This document shows, piece by piece, positions 1-13,800 of a stretch of 64,000 bases of DNA. The notes under the pieces are model-generated. The model was not told the origin of the DNA. It saw only the letters and a list, made by a program, of their open reading frames with translations, and ran no database searches. Position numbers and translations under genes: made by a program. Source of the stretch: Lepidurus packardi. Its lineage: Eukaryota; Arthropoda; Branchiopoda; Notostraca; Triopsidae. Where the stretch lies: the NCBI GenBank assembly GCA_023053545.1, contig JAKZAN010000051.1:62001-126000 (forward strand). The letters are read 5' to 3'. Position 1 is the stretch's first letter; every line of letters begins with the position of its first letter.

Positions 1-3000
1 CTTACGGACTGAATTAATTCCTTACGGACTGAATTAATTCCTTACGGACTGAATTAATTCATTACGGACTTAATTAAATCCTTACAGACTGAATTAATTC
101 CTTATGGACTTAATTAATTCCGTAAGGAATGAATTAATTAATTACGGACTGAATTAATTCCTTACGGACTGAATTAATTCCTTAATTAATTCCTTACGGA
201 CTGAGTTAATTTCATACGGACTGAATTAATTCATTACGGACTTAATTAATCGATTACGGACTGAATTAATTCCTTACGTACTGAAGTTATTCCTTACGGA
301 CTGAATTAATTCATTACGGACTTAATTAAATCCTTACAGACTAAATTAATTCCTTATGGACTTAATTAATTCCGTAAGGAATGAATTAATTAATTACGGA
401 CTGAAATAATTCCTTACGGACTGAAATAATTCCTTACGGACTGAATTAATTCCTTACGGACTGAATTAATTTCATACGGACTGAATTAATTCATTACGGA
501 CTTAATTAATCGATTACGGACTGAATTAATTCCTTACGTACTGAACTTATTCCTTACTGACTGAATGAATTCCTTACGGACTGAATGAATACCTTACGGA
601 CTGAATTAATTTCATACGGACTGAATTAATTCATTACGGACTTAATTAATTCCTTACGGACTGAATTAATTCCTTACGGACTGAATTAATACCTTACGGA
701 CTGAATTAAACCCTTACGGACTTAATTAATTCCTTACGGACTGAATTAATTCCTTACGGACTGAATTAATCCCTTACGGATTGAATTAAATCCTTACGGA
801 CTGAATTAATTCCTTACGGACTGAATTAATTCCTTACGGACTGAATTAATTCCTTACGGACTGAATTAATTCATTACGGACTTAATTAAATCCTTACAGA
901 CTGAATTAATTCCTTATGGACTTAATTAATTCCGTAAGGAATGAATTAATTAATTACGGACTGAATTAATTCCTTACGGACTGAATTAATTCCTTAATTA
1001 ATTCCTTACGGACTGAGTTAATTTCATACGGACTGAATTAATTCATTACGGACTAAATTAATCGATTACGGACTGAATTAATTCCTTACGTACTGAACTT
1101 ATTGATTACGGACTGAATTTATTCCTTACGGACTTAATTAATTCATTACGGACTGAATTAATTCCTTACGGACTGAATTAATCCCTTACGGATTGAATTA
1201 AATCCTTACGACTGAATTAATTCCTTACGGACTGAATTAATTCCTTACGGACTGAATTAATTCCTTACGGACTGAATTAATTCATTACGGACTTAATTAA
1301 ATCCTTACAGACTGAATTAATTCCTTATGGACTTAATTAATTCCGTAAGGAATGAATTAATTAATTACGGACTGAATTAATTCCTTACGGACTGAATTAA
1401 TTCCTTAATTAATTCCTTACGGACTGAGTTAATTTCATACGGACTGAATTAATTCATTACGGACTTAATTAATCGATTACGGACTGAATTAATTCCTTAC
1501 GTACTGAAGTTATTCCTTACGGACTGAATTAATTCATTACGGACTTAATTAAATCCTTACAGACTAAATTAATTCCTTATGGACTTAATTAATTCCGTAA
1601 GGAATGAATTAATTAATTACGGACTGAAATAATTCCTTACGGACTGAAATAATTCCTTACGGACTGAATTAATTCCTTACGGACTGAATTAATTTCATAC
1701 GGACTGAATTAATTCATTACGGACTTAATTAATCGATTACGGACTGAATTAATTCCTTACGTACTGAACTTATTCCTTACTGACTGAATGAATTCCTTAC
1801 GGACTGAATGAATACCTTACGGACTGAATTAATTTCATACGGACTGAATTAATTCATTACGGACTTAATTAATTCCTTACGGACTGAATTAATTCCTTAC
1901 GGACTGAATTAATACCTTACGGACTGAATTAAACCCTTACGGACTTAATTAATTCCTTACGGACTGAATTAATTCCTTACGGACTGAATTAATCCCTTAC
2001 GGATTGAATTAAATCCTTACGGACTGAATTAATTCCTTACGGACTGAATTAATTCCTTACGGACTGAATTAATTCCTTACGGACTGAATTAATTCATTAC
2101 GGACTTAATTAAATCCTTACAGACTGAATTAATTCCTTATGGACTTAATTAATTCCGTAAGGAATGAATTAATTAATTACGGACTGAATTAATTCCTTAC
2201 GGACTGAATTAATTCCTTAATTAATTCCTTACGGACTGAGTTAATTTCATACGGACTGAATTAATTCATTACGGACTAAATTAATCGATTACGGACTGAA
2301 TTAATTCCTTACGTACTGAACTTATTGATTACGGACTGAATTTATTCCTTACGGACTTAATTAATTCATTACGGACTGAATTAATTCCTTACGGACTGAA
2401 TTAATCCCTTACGGATTGAATTAAATCCTTACGACTGAATTAATTCCTTACGGACTGAATTAATTCCTTACGGACTGAATTAATTCCTTACGGACTGAAT
2501 TAATTCATTACGGACTTAATTAAATCCTTACAGACTGAATTAATTCCTTATGGACTTAATTAATTCCGTAAGGAATGAATTAATTAATTACGGACTGAAT
2601 TAATTCCTTACGGACTGAATTAATTCCTTAATTAATTCCTTACGGACTGAGTTAATTTCATACGGACTGAATTAATTCATTACGGACTTAATTAATCGAT
2701 TACGGACTGAATTAATTCCTTACGTACTGAAGTTATTCCTTACGGACTGAATTAATTCATTACGGACTTAATTAAATCCTTACAGACTAAATTAATTCCT
2801 TATGGACTTAATTAATTCCGTAAGGAATGAATTAATTAATTACGGACTGAAATAATTCCTTACGGACTGAATTAATTCCTTACGGACTGAATTAATTCCT
2901 TACGGACTGAATTAATTTCATACGGACTGAATTAATTCATTACGGACTTAATTAATCGATTACGGACTGAATTAATTCCTTACGTACTGAACTTATTCCT

Positions 3001-3577
3001 TACTGACTGAATGAATTCCTTACGGACTGAATGAATACCTTACGGACTGAATTAATTTCATACGGACTGAATTAATTCATTACGGACTTAATTAATTCCT
3101 TACGGACTGAATTAATTCCTTACGGACTGAATTAATACCTTACGGACTGAATTAAACCCTTACGGACTTAATTAATTCCTTACGGACTGAATTAATTCCT
3201 TACGGACTGAATTAATCCCTTACGGATTGAATTAAATCCTTACGGACTGAATTAATTCCTTACGGACTGAATTAATTCCTTACGGACTGAATTAATTCCT
3301 TACGGACTGAATTAATTCATTACGGACTTAATTAAATCCTTACAGACTGAATTAATTCCTTATGGACTTAATTAATTCCGTAAGGAATGAATTAATTAAT
3401 TACGGACTGAATTAATTCCTTACGGACTGAATTAATTCCTTAATTAATTCCTTACGGACTGAGTTAATTTCATACGGACTGAATTAATTCATTACGGACT
3501 AAATTAATCGATTACGGACTGAATTAATTCCTTACGTACTGAACTTATTGATTACGGACTGAATTTATTCCTTACGG
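1..3577 (+). repeat. 1,223-bp higher-order repeat, about 2.9 copies
   Basis: The CGTAAGGAATG landmark occurs at 121, 373, 933, then 1,344, 1,596, 2,156, then 2,567, 2,819, 3,379. The spacing is 252, 560, 411, repeated, giving an exact period of 1,223 bp (sixty 20-bp monomers plus two 12-bp inserts minus one base). The missing base is visible as CCTTACGACTG at about 1,204 and 2,427. Copies look almost identical: one clear difference is GACTGAAATAATTCC in copies 1 and 2 versus GACTGAATTAATTCC in copy 3 near 2,862. The repeat breaks at about 3,578, where the third copy diverges. The first copy is already under way at the window edge, so the HOR extends to the left. Confidence 0.93.
61..150 (+). 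repeat. Conserved multi-monomer cassette (first example)
   Basis: A run of diagnostic monomers in fixed order: ATTACGGACTTAATTAAAT, CTTACAGACTGAATTAATTC, CTTATGGACTTAATTAATTC, CGTAAGGAATGAATTAATTA, ATTACGGACTGA. The same order recurs many times across the left arm (for example 313-402, 873-962, 1,284-1,373, 2,096-2,185, 14,440-14,529, 23,651-23,740, 39,029-39,118) and in modified form on the right (40,351-40,437; 54,780-54,834). It contains two monomers whose only CpG has become CA or TG, and an imperfect dyad around ATTCC-gtaa-GGAAT. I treat it as the core marker of the higher-order units; any protein-binding role is only a possibility. Confidence 0.85.
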
Positions 3578-5100
3578 ACTGAATTAATTCCTTACGTACT
3601 GAATTAATCCATTACGGACTGAATTATTTCCTTACGTACTGAAGTTATTCCTTACGGACTGAATTAATTCATTACGGACTTAATTAAATCCTTACAGACT
3701 AAATTAATTCCTTATGGACTTAATTAATTCCGTAAGGAATGAATTAATTAATTACGGACTGAAATAATTCCTTACGGACTGAATTAATTCCTTACGGACT
3801 TAATTAATTCCTTACGGACTTAATTAATTCCTTACGGACTGAATTAATTCCTTACGGACTGAATTAGTTCCTTACGGACTGAATTAATTCTTTAAGATTG
3901 ATTGAATTCTTTTCTCACTGAATGAATTCCTTACGGACTGAATGAATTCCTTACGGACTGAATTAATTTCATACGGACTGAATTAATTCATTACGGACTT
4001 AATTAATTCCTTACGGACTGAATTAATTCCTTACGGACTGAATTAATACCTTACGGACTGAATTAAACCCTTACGGACTTAATTAATTCCTTACGGACTG
4101 AATTAATTCCTTACGGACTGAATTAATCCCTTACGGATTGAATTAAATCCTTACGGACTGAATTAATTCCTTACGGACTGAATTAATTCCTTACGGACTG
4201 AATTAATTCCTTACGGACTGAATTAATTCATTACGGACTTAATTAAATCCTTACAGACTGAATTAATTCCTTATGGACTTAATTAATTCCGTAAGGAATG
4301 AATTAATTAATTACGGACTGAATTAATTCCTTACGGACTGAATTAATTCCTTAATTAATTCCTTACGGACTGAGTTAATTTCATACGGACTGAATTAATT
4401 CATTACGGACTTAATTAATCGATTACGGACTGAATTAATTCCTTACGTACTGAAGTTATTCCTTACGGACTGAATTAATTCATTACGGACTTAATTAAAT
4501 CCTTACAGACTAAATTAATTCCTTATGGACTTAATTAATTCCGTAAGGAATGAATTAATTAATTACGGACTGAAATAATTCCTTACGGACTGAATTAATT
4601 CCTTACGGACTGAATTAATTCCTTACGGACTGAATTAATTTCATACGGACTGAATTAATTCATTACGGACTTAATTAATCGATTACGGACTGAATTAATT
4701 CCTTACGTACTGAACTTATTCCTTACGGACTGAATTAATTCCTTACGGACTGAATTAATTCCTTACGGACTAAATTAATTCATTACGGACTTAATTAAAT
4801 CCTTACAGACTGAATTAATTCCTTATGGACTTAATTAATTCATTTCGAACTGAATTAATTATTTACGGACTGAATTAATTCTTTACGGACTGAATTAATT
4901 CCTTACTGACTGAATTAATTCCTTACGGACTGAATTAATTCCTTACGGACTGAATTAATTCCTTACGGTCTGAATTAATTCCGTACGGATTTTATTAATT
5001 CCTTACGGACTTAAATTAATTCATTACGGACTTAATTAATCCATTACGGACTGAATTATTTCCTTACGTACTGAAATTATTCCTTACGGACTGAATTAAT

Positions 5101-6100
5101 TCATTACGGACTTAATTAAATCCTTACAGACTAAATTAATTCCTTATGGACTTAATTAATTCCGTAAGGAATGAATGAATTAATTACGGACTGAAATAAT
5201 TCCTTACGGAATGAATTAATTCCTTAGGGACTGCATTAATTCCTTACGAACTGAATTAATTCCTTACGGACTGAATTAATTCCTTACGGACTGAATTAAT
5301 TCCTTACTGACTGAATTAATTCCTTACGGACTGAATTAATTCCTTACGGACTGAATTAATTCCTTACTGTCTGAATAAATTCCGTACGGATTTTATTAAT
5401 TCCTTACGGACTGAATTAATTCATTACGGACTTAATTAATCCATTACGGACTGAATTAATTCCTTACGTACTGAACTTATTCCTTACGGACTGAATTAAT
5501 TCCTTACGGACTGAATTAATTCCTTACGTACTGAATTAATCCATTACGGACTGAATTAATTCCTTTCTTACTGAATTAATTCCTTACGGACTGAATGAAT
5601 TCATTACGGACTTAATTAAATCCTTACAGACTAAATTAATTCCTTATGGACTTAATTAATTCCGTAAGGAATGAATGAATTAATTACGGACTGAAATAAT
5701 TCCTTACGGAATGAATTAATTCCTTAGGGACTGCATTAATTCCTTACGAACTGAATTAATTCCTTACGGACTGAATTAATTCCTTACGGACTGAATTAAT
5801 TCCTTACTGACTGAATTAATTCCTTACGGACTGAATTAATTCCTTACGGACTGAATTAATTCCTTACTGTCTGAATAAATTCCGTACGGATTTTATTAAT
5901 TCCTTACGGACTGAATTAATTCATTACGGACTTAATTAATCCATTACGGACTGAATTAATTCCTTACGTACTGAACTTATTCCTTACGGACTGAATTAAT
6001 TCCTTACGGACTGAATTAATTCCTTACGTACTGAATTAATCCATTACGGACTGAATTAATTCCTTTCTTACTGAATTAATTCCTTACGGACTGAATGAAT
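5101..6100 (+). repeat. 500-bp tandem duplication (25 monomers)
   Basis: Lines 5,101-5,600 and 5,601-6,100 match in every segment I compared, including rare variants such as TTAGGGACTGCATTAAT, TTACTGTCTGAATAAATTCC, CCGTACGGATTTTATT and CCTTTCTTACTG. The copies part company at 6,101, where the second continues into CCTTACGGAATG rather than CATTACGGACTT. Identity without visible changes implies a very recent unequal exchange or replication-slippage event, or an assembly duplication. Confidence 0.92.
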
Positions 6101-6302
6101 TCCTTACGGAATGAATTAATTTCATACGGACTGAATTAATTCCTTACGGACTGAATTAATATATTACGGACTGAATTAATACCTTACGGACTGAATTAAT
6201 TCCTTACGGACTTAATTAATTCCTTACGGACTGAATTAATTCCTTACGGACTGAATTAGTTCCTTACGGACTGAATTAGTTCCTTACGGACTGAATTAAT
6301 TC

Positions 6303-9300
6303 TTTAAGATTGATTGAATTCTTTTCACACTGAAGGAATTCCTTACGGACTGAATGAATTTCATACGGACTGAATTAATTCATTACGGACTTAATTAATC
6401 CATTACGGACTGAATTAATTCCTTACGGACTGAACTTATTCCTTACGGACTGAATGAATTCCTTACGGACTGAATGAATTCCTTACGGACTGAATTAATT
6501 TCATACGAACTGAATTAATTCATTACGGACTGAATTAATCCATTACGGACTGAATTAATTCCTTACGTACTGGACTTATTCCTTACGGATTGAATTAATT
6601 CCTTACGGACTGAATTAATTCCTTATGGACTTAATTAATTCCGTAAGGAATGAATTAATTAATTACGGACTGAAATAATTCCTTACGGACTGAATTAATT
6701 CCTTACGGACTGAATTAATTCCTTACGGACTGAATTAATTTCATACGGACTGAATTAATTCATTACGGACTTAATTAATCGATTACGGACTGAATTAATT
6801 CCTTACGTACTGAACTTATTCCTTACGGACTGAATTAATTCCTTACGGACTGAATTAATTCCTTACGGACTGAATTAATTCATTACGGACTTAATTAAAT
6901 CCTTACAGACTGAATTAATTCCTTATGGACTTAATTAATTCATTTCGAACTGAATTAATTATTTACGGACTGAATTAATTCATTACGGACTTAATTAATC
7001 CATTACGGACTGAATTAATTCCTTACGTACTGAACTTATTCCTTACGGACTGAATTAATTCCTTACGGACTGAACTAATTCCTTTCTTACTGAATTAATT
7101 CCTTACGGACTGAATGAATTCCTTACGGACTGAATTAATTTCATACGGACTGAATTAATTCCTTACGGACTGAATTAATACCTTACGGACTGAATTAATA
7201 CCTTACGGACTGAATTAATTCCTTACGGACTTAATTAATTCCTTACGGACTGAATTAATTCCTTACGGACTGAATTAGTTCCTTACGGACTGAATTAATT
7301 CTTTAAGATTGATTGAATTCTTTTCACATTGAATGAATTCCTTACGGACTGAATTAATTCATTACGGACTGAATTAATCCATTACGGACTGAATTAATTC
7401 CTTACGTACTGAACTTATTCCTTACGGATTGAATTAATTCCTTACGGACTGAATTAATTCCTTACGTACTGAATTAATCCATTACGGACTGAATTATTTC
7501 CTTACGTACTGAAGTTATTCCTTACGGACTGAATTAATTCATTACGGACTTAATTAAATCCTTACAGACTAAATTAATTCCTTATGGACTTAATTAATTC
7601 CTTACGGACTGAATTAATTCCTTACGGACTTAATTAATTCCTTACGGACTTAATTAATTCCTTACGGACTGAATTAATTCCTTACGGACTGAATTAGTTC
7701 CTTACGGACTGAATTAATTCTTTAAGATTGATTGAATTCTTTTCTCACTGAATGAATTCCTTACGGACTGAATTAATTCCTTACGGACTGAATTAATTTC
7801 AAACGGACTGAATTAATTACTTGCGGACTGAATGAATTCCTTACGGACTGAATGAATTCCTTACGGACTGAATTAATTTCATACGTACTGAATTAATTCT
7901 CTACGGACTTAATTAATCCATTACGGACTGAATTAATTCCTTACGTACTGAACTTATTCCTTACGGACTGAATGAATTCCTTACGGACTGAATGAATTCC
8001 TTACGGATTGAATTAATTTCATACGGATTGAACTAATTCATTACGGACTTAATTAATCCATTACGGACTGAATTAATTCCTTACGTACTGAACTTATTCC
8101 TTACGGACTGAATTAATTCCTTACGGACTGAATTAATTCCTTAAGGACTGAATTAATTCCTTACGGACTGAATTAATTCATTTCGGACTTAATTAAATCC
8201 TTACAGACTGAATTAATTCCTTACGGACTGAATTAATTCCTTACTGACTGAATTAATTCCTTACGGACTGAATTAATTCCTTACGGACTGAATTAATTCC
8301 TTACTGTCTGAATAAATTCCGTACGGATTTTATTAATTCCTTACGGACTGAATTAATTCATTACGGACTTAATTAATCCATTACGGACTGAATTAATTCC
8401 TTTCTTACTGAATTAATTCCTTACGGACTGAATGAATTCCTTACGGACTGAATTAATTTCATACGGACTGAATTAATTCCTTACGGACTGAATTAATACC
8501 TTACGGACTGAATTAATACCTTACGGACTGAATTAATTCCTTACGGACTGAATTAATTCCTTACGGACTTAATTAATTCCTTACGGACTGAATTAATTCC
8601 TTACGGACTGAATTAGTTCCTTACGGACTGAATTAATTCTTTAAGATTGATTGAATTCTTTTCACACTGAATGAATTCCTTACGGACTGAATGAATTTCA
8701 TACGGACTGAATTAATTCATTACGGACTGAATTAATTCCTTACGGACTGAACTTATTCCTTACTGACTGAAAGAATTCCTTACGGAATGAATGAATTCCT
8801 TACGGACTGAATTAATTTCATACGGACTGAATTAATTCATTACGGACTGAATTATTTCCTTACGTACTGAAGTTATTCCTTACGGACTGAATTAATTCAT
8901 TACGGACTTAATTAAATCCTTACAGACTAAATTAATTCCTTATGGACTTAATTAATTCTTTACGGAATGAATTAATTCCTTACGGACTTAATTAATTCCT
9001 TACGGACTTAATTAATTCCTTACGGACTGAATTAATTCCTTACGGACTGAATTAGTTCCTTACGGACTGAATTAATTCTTTAGGATTGATTGAATTCTTT
9101 TCTCACTGAATGAATTCCTTACGGACTGAATGAATTCCTTACGGACTGAATTAATTTTATACGGACTGAATTAATTCCTTGCGGACTGAATGAATTCCTT
9201 ACGGACTGAATGAATTCCTTACGGACTGAATTAATTTCATACGTACTGAATTAATTCTCTACGGACTTAATTAATCCATTACGGACTGAATTAATTCCTT

Positions 9301-12300
9301 ACGTACTGAACTTATTCCTTACGGACTGAATTAATTCCTTACGGACTGAATGAATTCCTTACGGATTGAATTAATTTCATACGGATTGAATTAATTCATT
9401 ACGGACTTAATTAATCCATTACGGACTGAATTAATTCCTTACGTACTGAACTTATTCCTTACGGACTGAATTAATTCCTTACGGACTGAATTAATTCCTT
9501 AAGGACTGAATTAATTCCTTACGGACTGAATTAATTCATTACGGACTTAATTAAATCCTTACAGACTGAATTAATTCCTTACGGACTGAATTAATTCCTT
9601 ACTGACTGAAATAATTCCTTACGGACTGAATTAATTCCTTAGGGACTGAATTAATTCCTTACGAACTGAATTAATTCCTTACGTACTGAATTAATCCATT
9701 ACGGACTGAATTAATTCCTTTCTTACTGAATTAATTCCTTACGTACTGAAATTATTCCTTACGGACTGAATTAATTCATTACGGACTTAATTAAATCCTT
9801 ACAGACTAAATTAATTCCTTATGGACTTAATTAATTCCGTAAGGAATGAATGAATTAATTACGGACTGAAATAATTCCTTACGGACTGAATTAATTAATT
9901 AGGGACTGAATTAATTCCTTACGAACTGAATTAATTCCTTACGGACTGAATTAATTCCTTACGGACTGAATTAATTCCTTACTGACTGAATTAATTCCTT
10001 ACGGACTGAATTAATTCCTTACGGACTGAATTAATTCCTTACTGTCTGAATAAATTCCGTACGGATTTTATTAATTCCTTACGGACTGAATTAATTCCTT
10101 ACGGACTGAATTAATTCCTTACGTACTGAATTAATCCATTACGGACTGAATTAATTCCTTTCTTACTGAATTAATTCCTTACGGACTGAATGAATTCCTT
10201 ACGGACTGAATTAATTTCATACGGACTGAATTAATTCCTTACGGACTGAATTAATACCTTACGGACTGAATTAATACCTTACGGACTGAATTAATTCCTT
10301 ACGGACTTAATTAATTCCTTACGGACTGAATTAATTCCTTACGGACTGAATTAGTTCCTTACGGACTGAATTAATTCTTTAAGATTGATTGAATTCTTTT
10401 CACACTTAATGAATTCCTTACGGACTGAATGAATTTCATACGGACTGAATTAATTCATTACGGACTTAATTAATCCATTACGGACTGAATTAATTCCTTA
10501 CGGACTGAACTTATTCCTTACGGACTGAATGAATTCCTTACGGACTGAATGAATTCCTTACGGACTGAATTAATTTCATACGGACTGAATTAATTCATTA
10601 CGGACTGAATTAATCCATTACGGACTGAATTATTTCCTTACGTACTGAAGTTATTCCTTACGGACTGAATTAATTCATTACGGACTTAATTAAATCCTTA
10701 CAGACTAAATTAATTCCTTATGGACTTAATTAATTCCTTACGGACTTAATTAATTCCTTACGGACTTAATTAATTCCTTACGGACTGAATTAATTCCTTA
10801 CGGACTGAATTAGTTCCTTACGGACTTAATTAATTCTTTAAGATTGATTGAATTCTTTTCTCACTGAATGAATTCCTTACGGACTGAATGAATTCCTTAC
10901 GGACTGAATTAATTTCATACGGACTGAATTAATTCCTTGCGGACTGAATGAATTCCTTACGGACTGAATGAATTCCTTACGGACTGAATTAATTCCTTAC
11001 GGACTGAATTAATTCATTACGGACTTAATTAAATCCTTACAGACTGAATTAATTCCTTATGGACTTAATTAAAATAATTCCTTACGGACTGAATTAATTC
11101 CTTACGGACTGAATTAATTCCTTACGGACTGAATTAATTCCTTACGGACTGAATTAATTCCTTACGTACTGAACTTATTCCTTACATACTGAATTAATTC
11201 CATACGGACTGAATTAATTCCTTACGGACTGAATTAATACCTTCCGGACTGAATTAAATCCTTACGGACTGAATTAATTCCTTACGGACTGAATTAATTC
11301 CTTACGGACTGAATTAATTCCTTACTGACTGAATTAATTCATTACGGACTTAATTAAATCCTTACAGACTAAATTAATTCCTTATGGACTAAATTAATTC
11401 CGTAAGGAATGAATTAATTAATTACGGACTGAAATATTTCCTTACGTACTGAATTAATTCCTTACGGACTTAATTAATTCCTTACGGACTGAATTAATTC
11501 CTTACGGACTGAATTACATCCTCACGGACAGAATTAATTCCTTACGGACTGAATTAACTCCTTACGGACTGAATTAATTCCTTACGGACTGAATTAATTC
11601 CTTACGGACTGAATTAATACCTTACGGATTGAATTAAATCCTTACGGACTGAATTAATTCCTTACGGACTGAATTAATTCCTTACGGACTGAATTAATTC
11701 CTTACGGACTGAATTAATTCATTACGGACTTAATTAAATCCTTACAGACTGAATTAATTCCTTATGGACTTAATTAATTCCGTAAGGAATGAATTAATTA
11801 ATTACGGACTGAAATAATTCCTTACGGACTGAATTAATTCCTTACGGACTGAATTATTTCCTTACGGACTGAATTAATACCTTACGGACTGAATTACATC
11901 CTCACGGACAGAATTAATTCCTTACGGACTGAATTAACTCCTTACGGACTGAATTAATTCCTTACGGACTGAATTAATTCCTTACGGACTGAATTAATAC
12001 CTTACGGATTGAATTAAATCCTTACGGACTGAATTAATTCCTTACGGACTGAATTAATTCCTTACGGACTGAATTAATTCCTTACGGACTGAATTAATTC
12101 ATTACGGACTTAATTAAATCCTTACAGACTGAATTAATTCCTTATGGACTTAATTAATTCCGTAAGGAATGAATTAATTAATTACGGACTGAAATAATTC
12201 CTTACGGACTGAATTAATTCCTTACGGACTGAATTATTTCCTTAATTAATTCCTTACGGACTGAGTTAATTTCATACGGACTGAATTAATTCATTACGGA

Positions 12301-13598
12301 CTTAATTAATCGATTACGGACTGAATTAATTCCTTACGTACTGAACTTATTCCTTACGGACTGAATTAATTCCTTACGGACTGAATTAATTCCTTACGGA
12401 CTGAATTAATTCCTTACGGACTGAATTAATTCCTTACGGACTGAATTAATTCCTTACGGACTGAATTAATTCCTTACGGACTGAATTAATACCTTACGGA
12501 CTGAATTAAATCCTTACGGACTGAATTAATTCCTTACGGACTGAATTAATTCCTTACGGACTGAATTAAATCCTTACGGACTGAATTAATTCATTACGGA
12601 CTTAATTAAATCCTTACAGACTGAATTAATTCCTTATGGACTTAATTAAAATAATTCCTTACTGACTGAATTAATTCCTTACGGACTGAATTAATTCCTT
12701 ACGGACTGAATTAATTCCTTACTGTCTGAATAAATTCCGTACGGATTTTATTAATTCCTTACGGACTGAATTAATTCCTTACGGACTGAATTAATTCCTT
12801 ACGTACTGAATTAATCCATTACGGACTGAATTAATTCCTTTCTTACTGAATTAATTCCTTACGGACTGAATGAATTCCTTACGGACTGAATTAATTTCAT
12901 ACGGACTGAATTAATTCCTTACGGACTGAATTAATACCTTACGGACTGAATTAATACCTTACGGACTGAATTAATTCCTTACGGACTTAATTAATTCCTT
13001 ACGGACTGAATTAATTCCTTACGGACTGAATTAGTTCCTTACGGACTGAATTAATTCTTTAAGATTGATTGAATTCTTTTCACACTGAATGAATTCCTTA
13101 CGGACTGAATGAATTTCATACGGACTGAATTAATTCATTACGGACTTAATTAATCCATTACGGACTGAATTAATTCCTTACGGACTGAACTTATTCCTTA
13201 CGGACTGAATGAATTCCTTACGGACTGAATGAATTCCTTACGGACTGAATTAATTTCATACGGACTGAATTAATTCATTACGGACTGAATTAATCCATTA
13301 CGGACTGAATTAATTCCTTACGTACTGAACTTATTCCTTACGGATTGAATTAATTCCTTACGGACTGAATTAATTCCTTACGTACTGAATTAATCCATTA
13401 CGGACTGAATTATTTCCTTACGTACTGAAGTTATTCCTTACGGACTGAATTAATTCATTACGGACTTAATTAAATCCTTACAGACTAAATTAATTCCTTA
13501 CGGACTGAATTTAATTCCTTACGGACTGAATTAGTTCCTTACGGACTTAATTAATTCTTTAAGATTGATTGAATTCTTTTCTCACTGAATGAATTCCT
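6303..13598 (+). repeat. Paired-marker HOR with stepwise spacing
   Basis: Two versions of the divergent marker alternate: TTTTCACA(C/T) at 6,303, 7,302, 8,640, 10,378 and 13,058; TTTTCTCAC at 7,721, 9,079, 10,837 and 13,558. Spacing within each CACA-to-CTCA pair is 419, 439, 459 and 500 bp, differing by one or two monomers each step. Pair-to-pair spacing is 1,338, 1,738 and 2,680 bp. One marker (9,079) reads TTTAGGATTGATTG, intermediate between left-arm and right-arm types. This is the same ancestral unit altered by gain or loss of whole monomers. Confidence 0.8.
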
Positions 13599-13800
13599 TA
13601 CGGACTGAATGAATTCCTTACGGACTGAATTAATTTCATACGGACTGAATTAATTCCTTGCGGACTGAATGAATTCCTTACGGACTGAATGAATTCCTTA
13701 CGGACTGAATTAATTCCTTACGGACTGAATTAATTCATTACGGACTTAATTAAATCCTTACAGACTGAATTAATTCCTTATGGACTTAATTAAAATAATT
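9981..13800 (+). repeat. Segment pair about 2,680 bp apart
   Basis: The stretch from 9,981 to about 10,630 is repeated at 12,661 to about 13,310 at a constant offset of 2,680, including TTACTGTCTGAATAAATTCC at 10,041 and 12,721. After that the later copy carries extra monomers, and the offset rises to 2,721 at the AAAATAATTCC landmark (11,071 and 13,792). The block between (11,080-12,650) is rich in monomers with CATCCTCACGGACAG and AACTCC variants and contains its own internal repetition. Confidence 0.8.

Noticed and set aside
121-140. Inverted monomer at CGTAAGGAATG
   Set aside because: It looks like a reverse-strand CCTTACG, but aligned directly to the plus-strand monomer CCGTAAGGAATGAATTAATT differs at only three positions, so it is a direct variant that happens to create a local dyad.
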